Shown: positions 1-12,111 of the stretch, in pieces
Layout of the letters: every line of letters starts with the position of its first letter
Position numbering within the stretch: the stretch's first letter is position 1
DNA from: Dasyornis broadbenti
Lineage: Eukaryota > Chordata > Aves > Passeriformes > Dasyornithidae
Direction of reading: 5' to 3'
DNA: 64,000 nt
Assembly: GCA_013397935.1 (NCBI GenBank)
Contig: VZRN01004250.1
Location: 634,569-698,568, forward strand
Position numbers and translations under genes: made by a program
The notes under the pieces: model-generated
The model's input: only the letters and a program-made list of their open reading frames with translations
Told to the model about the DNA's origin: nothing
Database searches by the model: none

Positions 1-132
1 TCTGAGCTTCTTTGCATTCTCAGTTTTTCTGAGTCTGCTCTCCGTTGCTCTGACAGTGACATTTTAACTTCTCAGGGCGCAGTTTGTCTTTCTGTCCTGT
101 GCTTGCATCATCCCTGTCACAGCTGTGTCATG

Positions 133-256
133 AAATCATAGAATCGTTCGGGTCGGAAAAGACCTTTAAGCTCATCAGATCCAACCCAGCACTAAACCGT
201 GGCCCCAGTTACCACACCCACACGACTTTTCAATCCCTCCAGGGATGGTGAGTCAA
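133..256 (-). mobile_element. CR1 LINE 3' end, truncated, inverted
   Basis: Read on the plus strand this begins AATCATAGAATCG and continues with 'gacctttaagctcatcag', 'atccaaccc', 'actaaaccgtggcccc' and 'tccctccagggatggtga'. That is the reverse complement of the 3' untranslated end of avian CR1, whose terminal octamers read ATTCTATG in sense orientation. The element therefore points left and its 3' end lies near 133. It is a typical 5'-truncated dead copy. Homology fades after about 256, where a run of 'ggtgagtcaaggtgag' no longer follows the consensus I remember. This copy is one of the main reasons to call the window avian. Confidence 0.88.
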
Positions 257-3200
257 GGTGAGCTCTGCTAATTATTAGCACAACGCGGGTAACTGCATTC
301 AGTATTGTCCTGTAGGGGTAAGGATCTCAATTTTAATTATACCTTATTAACAAAATTAGTAGGATCAGAACTACATCTAGAGAGTTTAGAAGGTAAACCA
401 GTGCCTGTCAACGTATCATTATAGAGTGAGGTCTAAATTATTAGCTTAATTCACATCTAATAGGATTTTAATCCTATTCTGATTGTTCTCTGTGCAGAGA
501 AAGTATTATTTTATAGAAGGACTTTGCCTTAAATTTTGGTCTAGAGGGCTTTGAAATTAAGGGGAAAAGTCCAAGTAAGCTTAGAGGGCTTTCAGTCGAT
601 CCATTTTGAGTCTTTTCCATGAGCACTAAAATTTAGATATGCTTTGAAAACTGTGATTGTGGGTCCCTAATTTCCTAACTATCATTATCAACAATGATAA
701 TGTGGCATCTGATCTGCCAAATAACTTATTCAAGCCTCTACTAATGTTTCAGTCATCACAAACTGCTTAAGTAATTTATTTAATTGGAAAGTGCACTAAC
801 TTCAGCATTACACGCACTGCAGAGTAGTGGGAGATTCCATAAGATCAGAAACAACTTCCCAAGCCCCACTGCATTTCCTCCTTGCTTTCTGGCTGGCTTG
901 AGAGTTGCAAGGGTTAGCCAGGATAATATTTTCTTTCTTCATAATTGTTGCGAGGTGCCCTCCTTGCCAAAAATCAAAGGGCTAAATTGAATTCACTGAC
1001 TTAAAATCAGTCCTGCTGTCAGCTACGATGCATGTTTAATTGTTCTGTCTGTATGTTGTTGGGCTGGAACAGTTTCAAACAATCTACCAATCATGAGCGG
1101 GGGAAAAAAATCATTAGAAAATCAATTTCTGCTTAATTGAAGATCTTTCTTCCAAATGGGAATGAAGCAAGATTTATAACCTGGGATTCACTGACGGCGT
1201 AACGATGGCACTTGAGCTTGTCAAGGTTTGCATTTGGGAGCTGTGGCACAGACAGCGTTTGCTTTCCCACCTGCTGTGGGTCAGCACGGTGAGGAGCCTG
1301 GGGAGCAAAGGGCTGTGCTGTGAACCTGGTGGGGCACAAGAAGCCCTGCTTGCAAATCGGGGGTGGGAAATAAGGCATTGCACAGGGAGGAGACGGAGCA
1401 GGAGAAGGGAATTTCAGATGCCTTGTTTATTTATACATTTCTTCTGAATGCTGTGAGTGGAAATCGCAATGACTGGCTCTTGGAGACACCCCTTTGGCAT
1501 CTGACTGCTGATGCCAACTGTGAGAAAATCCTGGATCCCAGTGCCCTTGGGGCAATTCATTCTCTGCTCCCAGAACAAGGTTCACAAAGGGAAACTCCTG
1601 TCACTGCTCAGGGTGAGAGCTTTGCCACCGATTTCAGTAGGATCAGCATTTCGTTTAGTCTGAAAACTTTTACAGTAATTTTCTTCTGTTGAAAACAGCG
1701 AATCACAATGTGGTTAAATGCCAGCAGCCAAGGAAAGCATAGGAAAATGGAAAACTGAGGGGAAAATCAGACTTGTTGTGCCTGCAGAGCCTTCCCCCTT
1801 CCTGGTTTCTCCTGCTGTACTGGGAGAATGCTGCTCCAATCTCCTTTAAGTTCAAAATGAGTGGAACACAGTCATGGTGTAAATACCAAGCAATAGCTAA
1901 AAGTGAATTTACCAAAGTTCAATAAACATAAAAATGATGAATTTAGATGTCATGTAATTAACTCAGAATTACATGAGCAATAACCAAGTAATTACACCTT
2001 TAATAATGCATTAAACTTGTCAGGAATACTTAGTCATTCAACTAGAATTTAACAAGATAGCCTATAGCAAGCTACAGTAATTAGATATCACTACTGAAAA
2101 CATTGACAGTTCCTAATTGATACCTTTTATTATAAAGTTAAATGCCAAACATTTCTTTTGAGTGCATTAAGGAGTGATATTAGCTGTGTTTAAGACCATA
2201 CTGCCAGCTCTTATAAATCGTATGCAGGTATGAGAAAACAGCAACAAACAAAAGCCTAAGAGAAAAAAAAAAAATCAGCTAAACCTATCAATCCCTTACA
2301 CAAATGTGGTTCAGGTTCTCACTCCTGTGACTTAAATTGCAGCCTAAGAGAGTCTGCTCCCTGGCAAGTCTGTCAGCAGCAAAGGGAGAAGAGAGGCAGG
2401 AGAAAAAAACTTTGTGAAACAGGTAAAGAGAATAACATTTGCATCACCTGGAGGATGCAGCTCTTCAGTGGGAATAAGGCACCCTGCAGCCTTTGCAAGA
2501 GTAGAGCAGGGAAAATAAACAACCTCAGGATTTTGTAAATCAGCTTTAAAAGCAGGACTTGGGCTTGCTAACAACTAAATCAGATTGTTTAGACTACAGG
2601 AGAAAGGGTTTTGGAGAAAGAGATGGAATAGAATTGAAACTATGTGTTTACTTGCTGCTTCTAAATGTGGGAGATATTTGTGCTGGTTTTTGTTGTTCAG
2701 CCTCTGCACTTGGCAAATAATAATTTTTCTTTTTTTATTGTAACCATGCCAAAAACTAAAGTTTGTTCCAGGGGAAACTGAAAGAATAATGTAAAGAGAA
2801 AGAAAAAAAATAATTTTTTTGGTCAACTTTAAATGTAATTTTTCTGAAATAAAAATGTACTTTTCAATTTTTTTTATAAAACAACCTTTAAACCGTCTTC
2901 TTATTTGCAACAATAATACACACGTTTTTCCTGAATTCACAAATATTTTTGTTTTCCTAAAGTTCATCTCTTTAGCAAATTTCTCGAGAGAGAAACTATG
3001 CAATCTTATCCTGGATGTGCACTGGAATCTCTGATGCTTAGTGGAACCATCTGTACTTTAAACCAAACTAAGCAGAGATTGATGGTGTCTGCGTGAAGCA
3101 GGAGAGATCAGCTGGAATCATCACATACATCTTTTGTCATTTCTTTGTTCATCTGTATAATTACAAGTCTTACCAGGCTGCATGCTGAGCTATGGCTGAT

Positions 3201-5324
3201 TGTCAATAAGACCTCTCTTGATTGCACTGTATATAAATATTCCACGTCAATCTTGCAGGATGCGATTCCAGGGGCCAAACAATTGCAGCTTAGTCCACAG
3301 ACACAGGGTCCTGGCCTTTTTTGCTACCCTAATAATCGAATTAATTCCTAAAAGGGAGGCCCCCAGCTACCAAGTGGTTTATTCCCCTGCACCCTTCATG
3401 CTGCTCCTCTGCTCTGCTCTGTGGTGGCTCTGCTGAGCCCTTCTCTCCAGATACATGAGATTATTCATGGAAACGAAACTACTGCATTTGTGTTTACATG
3501 ATTCCCAGCCAGTTGCGTGGCAACTGGAATTGTCTTTACTTTTATGCATATTAAAAACACTCAATAGATACCCTTTCAATAATTAATCGGTAACGAATGT
3601 AGAGGCTGTAGAATGCTTTATCCGATGTGTTTAGGCTTTATCCAGTGGTTAAATGGGATAAATAAGATTTGTTTTTCTTGTTAGGACTTCTTTCACAGGA
3701 GATGCCATGCACTGTTCTCAGAAATACCAGGCAGCAAACAAAACCCAGGAGGAGCTGAGTGACCTGAGCAGCGTCAAGGCCAGCCAAGTGTTTGTGTTTC
3801 AGGGCACAGGACAGAAACTCTGGGGCAGGGCAGACTGCAAAATCTATGCTGTGAGGGAGGCAGCAGTGATTTTCAATCCATTTTCACCACTTCTGATGCT
3901 CCTGAAACCCACCCAGTGCCTGCCTCTTTCGTTGGACTGCCCCAGTGTGCAGATTCCTCCTCAGAACAGTTGAGACCAGAACAGCGATGCTGTGGCTTGA
4001 AATGGCCCTGCAGGGCTTTCTCTCCTCTCTTCCCCGACCAAGACATGAAGGGTTTCCATTGCACGGAGAAAGTGAGCATTTGTGGACTCAATAAATATTT
4101 TTCTTGTCTCTTCTTGCTTTTTCCCTGGTCTGTTCCAGAGGGAAAAGAAAAGGTCAACTCAGCTGTGTCTGCATCACTTGGCAATTTCAGCTCCCCATCA
4201 TACCTTTGGGCTTCTCTCGACTGAGATTTGGGCTTCCAAAAACTGCACTGGCTGGGACTGGCCAACCCTTCCTACTTCTTGGGAATGTGAGCAGGACTGT
4301 TTCTAAAAATAGACAGAGGCAAACATCTGGTTTCTGCATGGTTTTTATACCTTTTTTAACATAAGGTGCAGTAAGAGGTTTCTTTACTCTCTGAAAAACT
4401 CCTTCGGATTCGTTTAGCTGGACCAGAGCGCTGATGGATGCCTGTGCTTTGTGAAGAGTTGTGCAGCTGCTTGTTTGGCCTTGCCAGCACCCCCTGAGCT
4501 CCCCAGTGGAGCCAGGCACTGCCTTGCTTGTCCCCTTGTCTGGAGCATCTCTGGAGCCACCGCTTTGTCCCGATGAGGATCTGCTCACGGATCTGCACGT
4601 GGGGAGGGAGGCACAGCGCTGTCCTCGCCGACCCCGTGTGCAGCAGCACCTGGAAAGTATTTGGCTGATGCCTCTTCCTTCCTAAAGCAGTAGAAGAAGT
4701 CAATTGTGTTTTGTTTACATATGAATACCCTCGTGTGTGGGCATTTCTCTCCATGTAACACACACAAACCCATTTGCTGCTTCGGAGCCTCTTCTCTCAA
4801 ACGTGACTTTGAGGTTCCTTAAAACGAGGTGTTCTCAGCAGCTGGGATGGGACCTCAGCAGCCAACCTGCGTATCTGTGCCTGCAGCCCTCAGGTGGGGC
4901 ACAGTTACCATGGCTGCAGGACGCAACCATGGCCAGTCGTGTAAATGAGGGACACTATTGATTGTTCATTTTTGCACACACCATTACGTGCACACACTTC
5001 TGAAAATAAGGCTCGGGGTGTAATTGGTTGCCAATGGAGCTTCACCAAGTTGGCTGCATACATTTGGTTTCCCTTATTTTTACATTTTAGAGAGCTGTTC
5101 GTGCTGATTCACAGAACCTGTCTTAGGGCCTTGAATTTCCTCCTAGGTGTGTTTCTCTTTGCATTGCTCTTGTGTTGTGTACCTAAAATAGATGATGTGG
5201 TCAGCCTTTTAGACAGGCTCTTTGTGTTCTGCTTTATCTCTGTAAAGCAAGGAATTGAGTGTTCCCCAAAGGCTCCCCAAGTTTGTTCCCAGAAACAGAA
5301 CATAGGAATTTCTTGAAAGCCTGA
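257..5324. other. Single-copy noncoding DNA
   Basis: I see no supportable gene here. Open frames are short, overlap on both strands and lack paired splice signals. GC varies: 300-800 and 1900-2300 are AT-rich, while 3700-4900 is nearer balance. An AT-rich block at 1920-2140 is listed separately. A/T-rich stretches around 2700-2880 hold runs of T and A but no clean microsatellite. No recognisable transposon was found apart from the CR1 at the left end. Confidence 0.6.
1920..2140. promoter_or_regulatory. AT-rich TAATTA-bearing block, candidate conserved element
   Basis: About 220 bases of AT-rich DNA carry repeated homeodomain-type cores: 'gtaattaactc', 'agtaattacacc', 'taataatgcattaaac', 'cagtaattag'. 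There are no long homopolymers and no coding frame. This texture is common in vertebrate conserved noncoding elements but also arises by chance in AT-rich DNA. Conservation is inferred, not seen; nothing ties the block to a particular gene. Confidence 0.2.
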
Positions 5325-5561
5325 GACAAGACGTGTGGAGGCAAATCTGACAAAGTAGTTGATGAGTTTACTGCTGAGCAAGTTGCTGGGGAGAAAACAC
5401 AGATCCTCTCATTAAATCCCAAGATTGCACAGAATGTTGAGGACTCCAGTATTGATCCCGAGGATGGGCAGCTCCCCTGGGTGCTTTCCTGGGCCTTCAC
5501 CAACGTGAGTAGCCTTAAGCACAGAGACACCTGTGTTGTCCCAGGCTGCCAACTGGTGAAG
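5325..5561 (+). other. Coding-like open frame without a start codon (possible exon or pseudogene remnant)
   Basis: The frame is open for 79 codons between TGA at 5322 and TGA at 5562. The conceptual peptide is acidic and mixed (it includes DKVVDEFTAEQVAGEKTQ and later NVEDSSIDPEDGQLPW), without the Ser/Leu/Cys excess usual in random frames. Many codons follow a purine-N-pyrimidine pattern (GAC, GTT, GAT, GCT, ATC, AAT, ATT), a weak sign of coding descent. A good donor, AAC/gtgagt, follows position 5504 in phase 0. The acceptor side is poor: the nearest AGs, at about 5325-5330, lack a strong pyrimidine tract, while the better site at 5292 lies before the stop. I do not recognise the protein. 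A chance frame or an old retroposed fragment is equally possible. Confidence 0.22.
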
Positions 5562-8500
5562 TGACAATGGGGTGTGATAATTTGCCAGCCAGTGCTGGAT
5601 TACAGAGCTTCTGCAGCCCATTAACACTTCCTGACAATCCTGTATGGCTCTGCTTTACTGAACCTAAACGGCGTTAGGGTAAGGACTGAAAAGCTGAAGC
5701 CCAAATGAAGTCATGAGTGTTCCTGGGACAGCAAAACTAGAGGCTTTCAGATGATTTTTTTGAGCCGGTTGGAGACTGGGACACATATATCTAAAGAATT
5801 TTCTGCACGAAAGCCCAGCACGTTGTACATGGCTTTATGTCCGGGGAGAAGCTCTGGGCTGCTGCACGAGTGATCTGCTCCTCTCCCCTGAGGCAGAGAG
5901 GAGGAGTACAGTGAATTAGCACCTAAGTATTTTTATAATAACTTTTAACTTTTCTGAAGGATGTGGAATCCAGCTCTCCTTTCAGGTCTTGATCCTGTAA
6001 TGGGTCTCACCTGATTTGCCTTTCCACTGAATTTTCTTTAAATTTAGAGTCCTGGACTTAAGCATCCAGTTACTGAAGAAAGACTGATGCGGTCTGTTTG
6101 CTGGTGCTGAAGGGAGGAATAAGTTAGTTAGTGATGGGCCAGCTCTGAGTCGGTGAGCTCACGAAGCTCGGAGAAGTTCCATGAGCAGCAGAGCTGCAAG
6201 GACAGGGCTGGAGCTGTGCTGCTGGGAGTGTGGAAAATGGGAGGGACAGTAAAATTCCTGCCCTTTTAGTGTCAGTGGGGTGTCAGATTTTGTCGGCTGA
6301 GTAAAGCCATGCACAAACCTCTCTCCCACTCCAGAAGGAGTTCTGGTTTAGGTGCTGTAAACTCACAGGTCCACCCTTTTCCTGTAGTTGTAATTCTGTT
6401 GAAAAGTCATAGTTTAGTGATATTTTCTTAAACATATTTGTACTCGAATGCTCCGTTCACTCAGAGGCGATCACAAGTAATGCCAGCAGGGGCTGTGGTA
6501 CCAGAGGAGGGAGGCTTTGATGGTTTTGCTGGGACATGTCCTGTTCCCCCAGCCTGCTGCTGGTCTCCAGGTGTTTGCTGCAGCGTCCTGGCCCTGCAGG
6601 TTTTGGTGATATCTCAGTGTGGCTGTGAAGGAGGACAGCGAACATATTTGAGTGGAACCCCTACAAAAGGGGTTTGGTTTTAGTCCATGCTGCTTTATTG
6701 CAGGCAATTAAAGGGTAAATGCAAAGACAACAGATCCAAAGGAATTAAAGAGATAATGGAGGAAAGAACGTCTTAATTAAGACATCCTGCCTCTTCTGTC
6801 ATTGTAGCCATGAAAATGGTGAATAGAAGAGTTTCTCTAGAGCTACAAAAGTTAGCCCATAATTTTTGTCATATATTACCTGTATTCTGTGTGCTGCATC
6901 AATTATCCTTTAATGATGTGCAGGGTATAATAGCCTAGATAGATAGATACACCTTAACTATTATCTTTCCCAAATGGTGCAGGAGCACTGGACCGGTGCA
7001 TTACACCACAACTGAAGCAATCAGGCTGTGGATGTTTAGTCTGGAAAGGTCCAGAGAATTTATTTCCCACACCACCTACTCGCCACAAAATGTTTCCAGT
7101 GACTTACTCAAGACCTAATGAAAAAGATCAAAAGGCTGTATTACACTTGAGGAAAAGAGCAGGAGAAATCAAAGTCATAAAAGCAGTGTCCTAAAGCCTG
7201 GGAACGGCAGGTAACTTGCTGAAATTCCCAGGAAATGCTGGGATGCTGGTAGTGCAGGTAAAAAATCTTGAGTGATCGCTATCATTAGTCTTGGAGCAAA
7301 GCTCTGTCCTTAATCCAAGATTTTGTGATGAGTTGAGCTCAGTGTACACAGTTAAGATAGACCAAAGTGTAAACTGTGGCTCTGATGTTACTGCAGCTCC
7401 TGATTTGCCCTTCTTGGTGTCCTGTTCCTGTTAGGGATCAGGGAAAAGCCGTAAAAATCCTGAGTCAATTTTTCCCTTTTGTGATCTTTGCAGCAAAGTA
7501 GTGGAAGCCAGGAAAGATGGGATTAACCCAATGTAAAGATGAGCTGGGCACGCTGTGGGAAGATTTAAAGTAATGTATTTATTATGTCCTTATTGGAAGT
7601 ATTAACTTTTTGTGACAGGATGAGGGAAGTGAAGTGAAGATGACCTGGCAGGTTTACAGCTGTGTAAGTACACAGTCTGCACACAGATCCCTGCTTTGGA
7701 CAGCAATGGGAGCTTGCAGTGTCCACCAAAATCTAAATTTCAGTCTCTGTCTTATTAAAGCCCTGACTCAGCAGATCCCTTCAGCGTTGTTTTGTTTTCA
7801 ATTACATTATGCACAAATTGGCTTAAATTCTTTGGGCTCCCCAGTTTGATTCCAAGTGAGATAGAAAAGGACAAAATGTAGAACATGGAACTAGTAGATG
7901 CCCTAATCCCCTCATGTCCTTGGTGCCAAGTTGTGTTTCAAATCTGGCCCAAGTGCAAAAGATTCTCTTCCCTTTTTATAGTTTAGTCAGGGGTGTTTTT
8001 GACAAAAACCAGCAAAATATCCTGGAATTACCTAACAGGCTTACAAGTGATTGTCCAATGGTTTGTGCAGCGTTCCCATGCAGGGGTTATATAAAAATGT
8101 TCTGTTGCTATGTGAACTGGAGGTTTGTTTTGATGTAGCATCAATACCCAGGAGGAGAGAGAGGGGTGGGGGGAGGGAAGAGAAGACACTGGCACCGTGC
8201 CAATCTCTGGAGTTTTTTGTCATGATAAACGGCTCACAAGGAGTCAGCATGACCCGCCAAGTAAACCCAAATGCTCTCAAAGAGCCGTGGGCTTCAGATA
8301 CTGCTGACAGACGAGTACTCCTTATCAGCCTTTTTGTTTAAACACACAGGCAGAGCGTGCACACGTAGGAGATCTGCAGCAGCCAGGAAGATTGGGCCAG
8401 CAGAGAGGGCTGCACTGCCCTCCCAGATAATGTCCACCCAGACAGCCACAGCTCATTTCCACCCACTTGGACTTCTGGAGGAGCTTTGCATTTCCTCTCA

Positions 8501-9755
8501 GCTACAGACCCAGGTCACGGTAGATCCCCTCTGCTGCTGCCTGCGGTGGATGGGTTGTGGAGTACAGCAAAGGCCTCTGGTTTCTGAAGGGAGGAATTCA
8601 CATTCAAAACTGTCGACTGAGGTACAGGGGCCCATGTTCCTGTTGTACCTGCATCAGAGGCAGTGCTCCTCTGCATTTGGGTTGGTTTTTGTTTAGTCTG
8701 GCTTTTTGGGTTTTCCTCTATTTGACTCAAGTGAAAGGTTTGGGACGTATAGCTTTGAAAATGGATTTCATATTTATTTCTCATGCTTCTTTTCACCTTA
8801 TTCATGCCCTCCTAGAAAGCGTCAGTCTTGTTCTGATGGGCAGGTCAAGACATGAGTTCAGCGGTGGTTTGGGCAATGCTTGTGCAACACTTAGAGCTCC
8901 TGCCTGATTTTATGGAAATCTGTCTGTAACTGCAGCCCCCACAGTGCATCAAGCAGCCCTTTGCTAACAGAGACTGTAATGCACTCAATTTACACTTGCA
9001 GGAAACAGCTACAAGGACAATCAAAGATATAATTAATGTGAAGTAAGTATTCCCTGGCAGAACAGTCTTAGGGAATTGATGAAGCTGAAGGAAACTACTT
9101 TTCTCCAGTTACTCTCAGAGGGAATTTCAAAGCAATGGAAGATGTTCAGGAGGGTATTCAAATGTAAGAAGACATGTTAGAAAGATCCTGCCATTAACTG
9201 AAAGTGAAGCATTCAAATCCTCTAAACCTAAAGAGAATGCAACAAGATAGATTGAGAAATTAAAAATGTCAACCAGAGACAAAAGATAAAGGGCTTGAAT
9301 CATGAGTCTTCCACTGTTTGGCTGAGTGTAATCATCTCTCCCTTATCCACTTTGCTGTGTATACAAAGGGTAGGCGACAGGGGAAATAAGAAGGACATTA
9401 TGAAGCATAAGTAGTCACAGGGCATTTGAAAATACGAAGTATTTCACTGGTAGTAGCTGTGAGCAGAGTGGATTAAATAGGTGCTTTGGTGAGCAGCTGA
9501 GTTAAATGATCTGCAAGCCCAGAGCTGTGAAGACAGAGCTGGTGCTGGCAGCAGTGAGACAGGGCGAGCTGGCAGGAGGCATCTCTGAGGGGGAACTCTG
9601 GGAACAAGCTGTGCCTTGTATCCCTGAGACAGCTCGGAGTGAGCTGGAGCCTCTGCCCTGGGCAGTGGAGCTCTGGGCAGCGATACTGCCGTGGGCTCCA
9701 GGAGTGGTGTAGCTACATCAGCTCTGTGCCGCGGATGGATCACTCAGCGAGCCAG
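5562..9755. other. Single-copy noncoding DNA
   Basis: No gene, intact transposon or microsatellite longer than a few units is visible. A TAGA run near 6945 has only about three units. Open frames such as those at 6438-6683 and 8271-8907 overlap each other on both strands and have no splice or initiation context. The stretch 9500-9750 is richer in G and C and in 'gagctggtgctggcag'-type words, but I can name no element in it. Confidence 0.55.
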
Positions 9756-9773
9756 CGGTGCTGATCAGCACCG
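9756..9773. repeat. Perfect 18-bp palindrome with extendable stem
   Basis: CGGTGCTGATCAGCACCG equals its own reverse complement. The stem can be extended by four more pairs (AGCC at 9750-9753 with GGCT at 9774-9777) if AG at 9754-9755 is bulged. The centre TGATCA is a BclI-type site. No known transcription-factor or transposon end was recognised. It may be chance, but a perfect 18-mer palindrome is uncommon in a window of this size. Confidence 0.6.
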
Positions 9774-9920
9774 GGCTGGGGAGGCTCTTCTCTTTCTGGG
9801 CTGGAATCAGCTTTGGCAGAGTCAGTGAGGGGCTTCTTGTGCTGTCCTTTGCTGTAAGGGTTTGATGAGTCTTGAGGGCTTGGCCATGAACTTGTGTGAT
9901 CAGGCTGAGTCCTCTGCGCT

Positions 9921-9995
9921 TCCCGTAAAGTTAATGGAATAATTCATTATGGTAAGCACAGTGCAGGCACAAGAGTTAATGCCTGCAGTCCGTAC
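9921..9995 (+). repeat. Ancient amniote interspersed repeat remnant
   Basis: The string 'aaagttaatggaataatt' followed by 'cattatggtaag' resembles an old repeat abundant in turtles and crocodilians. Its remembered consensus contains 'gaagtcaatggaattact' followed by 'cacatgagtaag' and ends in 'gcaggatcgggcc'. The match is recalled, not computed, and the copy is short and decayed. If right, it predates the bird-crocodile split. Confidence 0.3.
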
Positions 9996-10544
9996 CCAGC
10001 TTTTGACTCCACTGACTTTGTTGTGACACTTTATTTATCACTTTGTGCATCTCTAAAACGAGGAGAGGTGGCACCTTTCTGCATGATTGGAGAGAAATGG
10101 GAAAGAGATTGGAGAGATATGGAAAAGGAGAGTCTAGGAAACAGGTTGACACAAGTGGGTGAGGCTTCCAGGGATGAGGAGGTGGCTTTTCTGAATGGGG
10201 TAACCAATTGCTTCCTCTCCACTTAATTATTGTTGCCATCAATGTGAAGACCCAACAGCTGAAATACATATTTGATTTTGTGAGTGGGACTTAAGTAGAC
10301 AGAAAATCAAATTGGAGCCAAGAACTAGCCTGAAGGCAGGCGCATCCTAATGCAAAAAAAAATTTTTAAAGGGATTTGAGCATTCCCTGTGGCACAGCTT
10401 CCTTGTCCCTCTGCTGCTGAGGCAGCATGGACTGGTTTCCCCCAATTTCCAGGAGACCAAAGAAATAAAATACTGTTCTGTCAAAACCAAAGTGCCTCTG
10501 GGCAGCAGATGAGGAGGGTTTGGAGCTCTCTATCTTTTATTGCC

Positions 10545-10561
10545 TTTTTTTTTTTTTTTTT
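10545..10561. repeat. Poly(T), 17 units
   Basis: A run of 17 T is followed by 'cccttttccatcc'. No adjacent retroelement body or target duplication is seen, so it is listed only as a homopolymer. Confidence 0.9.
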
Positions 10562-10998
10562 CCCTTTTCCATCCTGCATTTGCTCTTTAAGAAGTTGTCA
10601 TTGAGGGGGGGAGAAGGCAAACAAAAGTTGACTTTTGTTAAGCGGCTGAGACTTGGCAGTTGTGTGGAGGTCATGGTGCTCAGTCAGTGTCAGCCTCCAT
10701 TCCCCAGAGTTGTATCCTGTAATGTATTTATTTATCATTACAGACGGCCAAAATTTTTTTCTTTCCCCTTTCAGTTTGTTCTGTCCAAGGCCGCAGGGTT
10801 CCGACAGAGATCAACAGCATTCCCGCAGTGATGAAGCAGCTCGTCAAAAGCTGAATTAGATGTTAAATCTTTCTGAAGTGGGGCGGAGGAGGAAGGAGGG
10901 GAATCACATTGTGCTAAGAATTTATCATGTGTTGTTTCCTGTGAGATAATGTATAGGAGAAGATTTGTTATGGTGCAAGTTTCAAACTGCTGTTTCAG

Positions 10999-11092
10999 GG
11001 CTACAGTGTCTGCCAAGCTTATGATGTATTTGATCTTTTCTGAAAGTCCTTCTTTCCCTTTGCTACCTTTTGTTAAGCAGATGGTCTTCCAG
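10999..11092 (+). other. Exon-like segment, 94 nt, unproven
   Basis: The segment is bounded by an acceptor 'actgctgtttcag' and a donor 'ttccag/gtaggt'. After one leading base, 31 codons are open to the donor; the conceptual peptide includes ATVSAKLMMYLIF and FVKQMVFQ. Entry phase would be 1 and exit phase 0. I recognise no family, and the phase does not fit the other exon-like segments, so a shared gene with them is not supported. Most such splice-bounded frames in noncoding vertebrate DNA are pseudo-exons. Confidence 0.15.
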
Positions 11093-11512
11093 GTAGGTAA
11101 ACACCTAAAATGCTCCATCTGAAACTTGTACAGGTAAGCACCAAAATTTGCATGGATAAGAGGAATAAGCAGAAATAAGCTGGATTAGACTGTGAGATGC
11201 AGTGAGGCTCCAGCTCTGGGCAGAAGATTGGATACTCAGATCATCCCTGAGCTGGATATGTCAGACAAGCTGTGCAGGTGTGCCTTTGTGTAGAAACCTG
11301 TGAATTCTGGTACAGACCTTGAGGAACGCAAGGCCTTGCTTTGCAAAGGTGCTGCAAAATGTGCCCGGAATTACTTAAAGCCCGAAGAAGCAGCAGCCTG
11401 ATGGTGCTTCTGAAAGCATTTATTGAACCCTTCTGCAGCAGTGACCATCTCTTACAGTGCAGGTCACTTTCTTGAGCTTGCACACTTGTAACACGGTGGA
11501 AATACTCTGTGT

Positions 11513-12066
11513 CCTTCCTTCCTTCCTTCCTTCCTTCCTTCCTTCCTTCCTTCCTTCCTTCNNNNNNNNNNNNNNNNNNNNNNNNNNNNNNNNNNNNNNN
11601 NNNNNNNNNNNNNNNNNNNNNNNNNNNNNNNNNNNNNNNNNNNNNNNNNNNNNNNNNNNNNNNNNNNNNNNNNNNNNNNNNNNNNNNNNNNNNNNNNNNN
11701 NNNNNNNNNNNNNNNNNNNNNNNNNNNNNNNNNNNNNNNNNNNNNNNNNNNNNNNNNNNNNNNNNNNNNNNNNNNNNNNNNNNNNNNNNNNNNNNNNNNN
11801 NNNNNNNNNNNNNNNNNNNNNNNNNNNNNNNNNNNNNNNNNNNNNNNNNNNNNNNNNNNNNNNNNNNNNNNNNNNNNNNNNNNNNNNNNNNNNNNNNNNN
11901 NNNNNNNNNNNNNNNNNNNNNNNNNNNNNNNNNNNNNNNNNNCCTTCCTTCCGCGCCTTCCTCCCTCCCTCCCTCCCTCCCTTCCTCTCTTCCTCTCTCT
12001 CTTCCTCTCTCTCTTTCTCTCTTTCTCTCTTTCTCTCTTTCTCTCTTTCTCACTCTCTTTCTCGCT

Positions 12067-12104
<38 letters not shown>

Positions 12105-12111
12105 CTTTCCT
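11513..12111. repeat. Long polypyrimidine microsatellite with internal gap
   Basis: The tract starts as about twelve CTTC units (11513-11561) and is broken by N. It resumes with CTTCC, CTCC and CCCT units, passes through TCTCTT repeats and ends in pure CT and CTTT units near 12111. Apart from isolated G and A (for example 'ccgcgcc' near 11952) the plus strand is pyrimidine and the minus strand purine. The change of unit along the tract is normal for an old compound microsatellite. Long conceptual proteins crossing it (S/L/F-rich on plus, R/E/K-rich on minus) are artefacts of the repeat and the gap. Confidence 0.97.
11562..11942. other. Assembly gap, 381 N
   Basis: Unknown bases lie wholly inside the CTTC-type microsatellite, so the true tract length is not known from this sequence. 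Confidence 0.99.

Noticed and set aside
6482..6495. CTCF-like word 'gccagcaggggctg'
   Set aside because: It lacks one G and the following GC bases of the consensus, so it is not strong enough alone.
6998..7050. Possible CR1 internal piece ('gtggatgtttagtctgg')
   Set aside because: Only about 20 bases resemble CR1 and the flanks do not follow the consensus.
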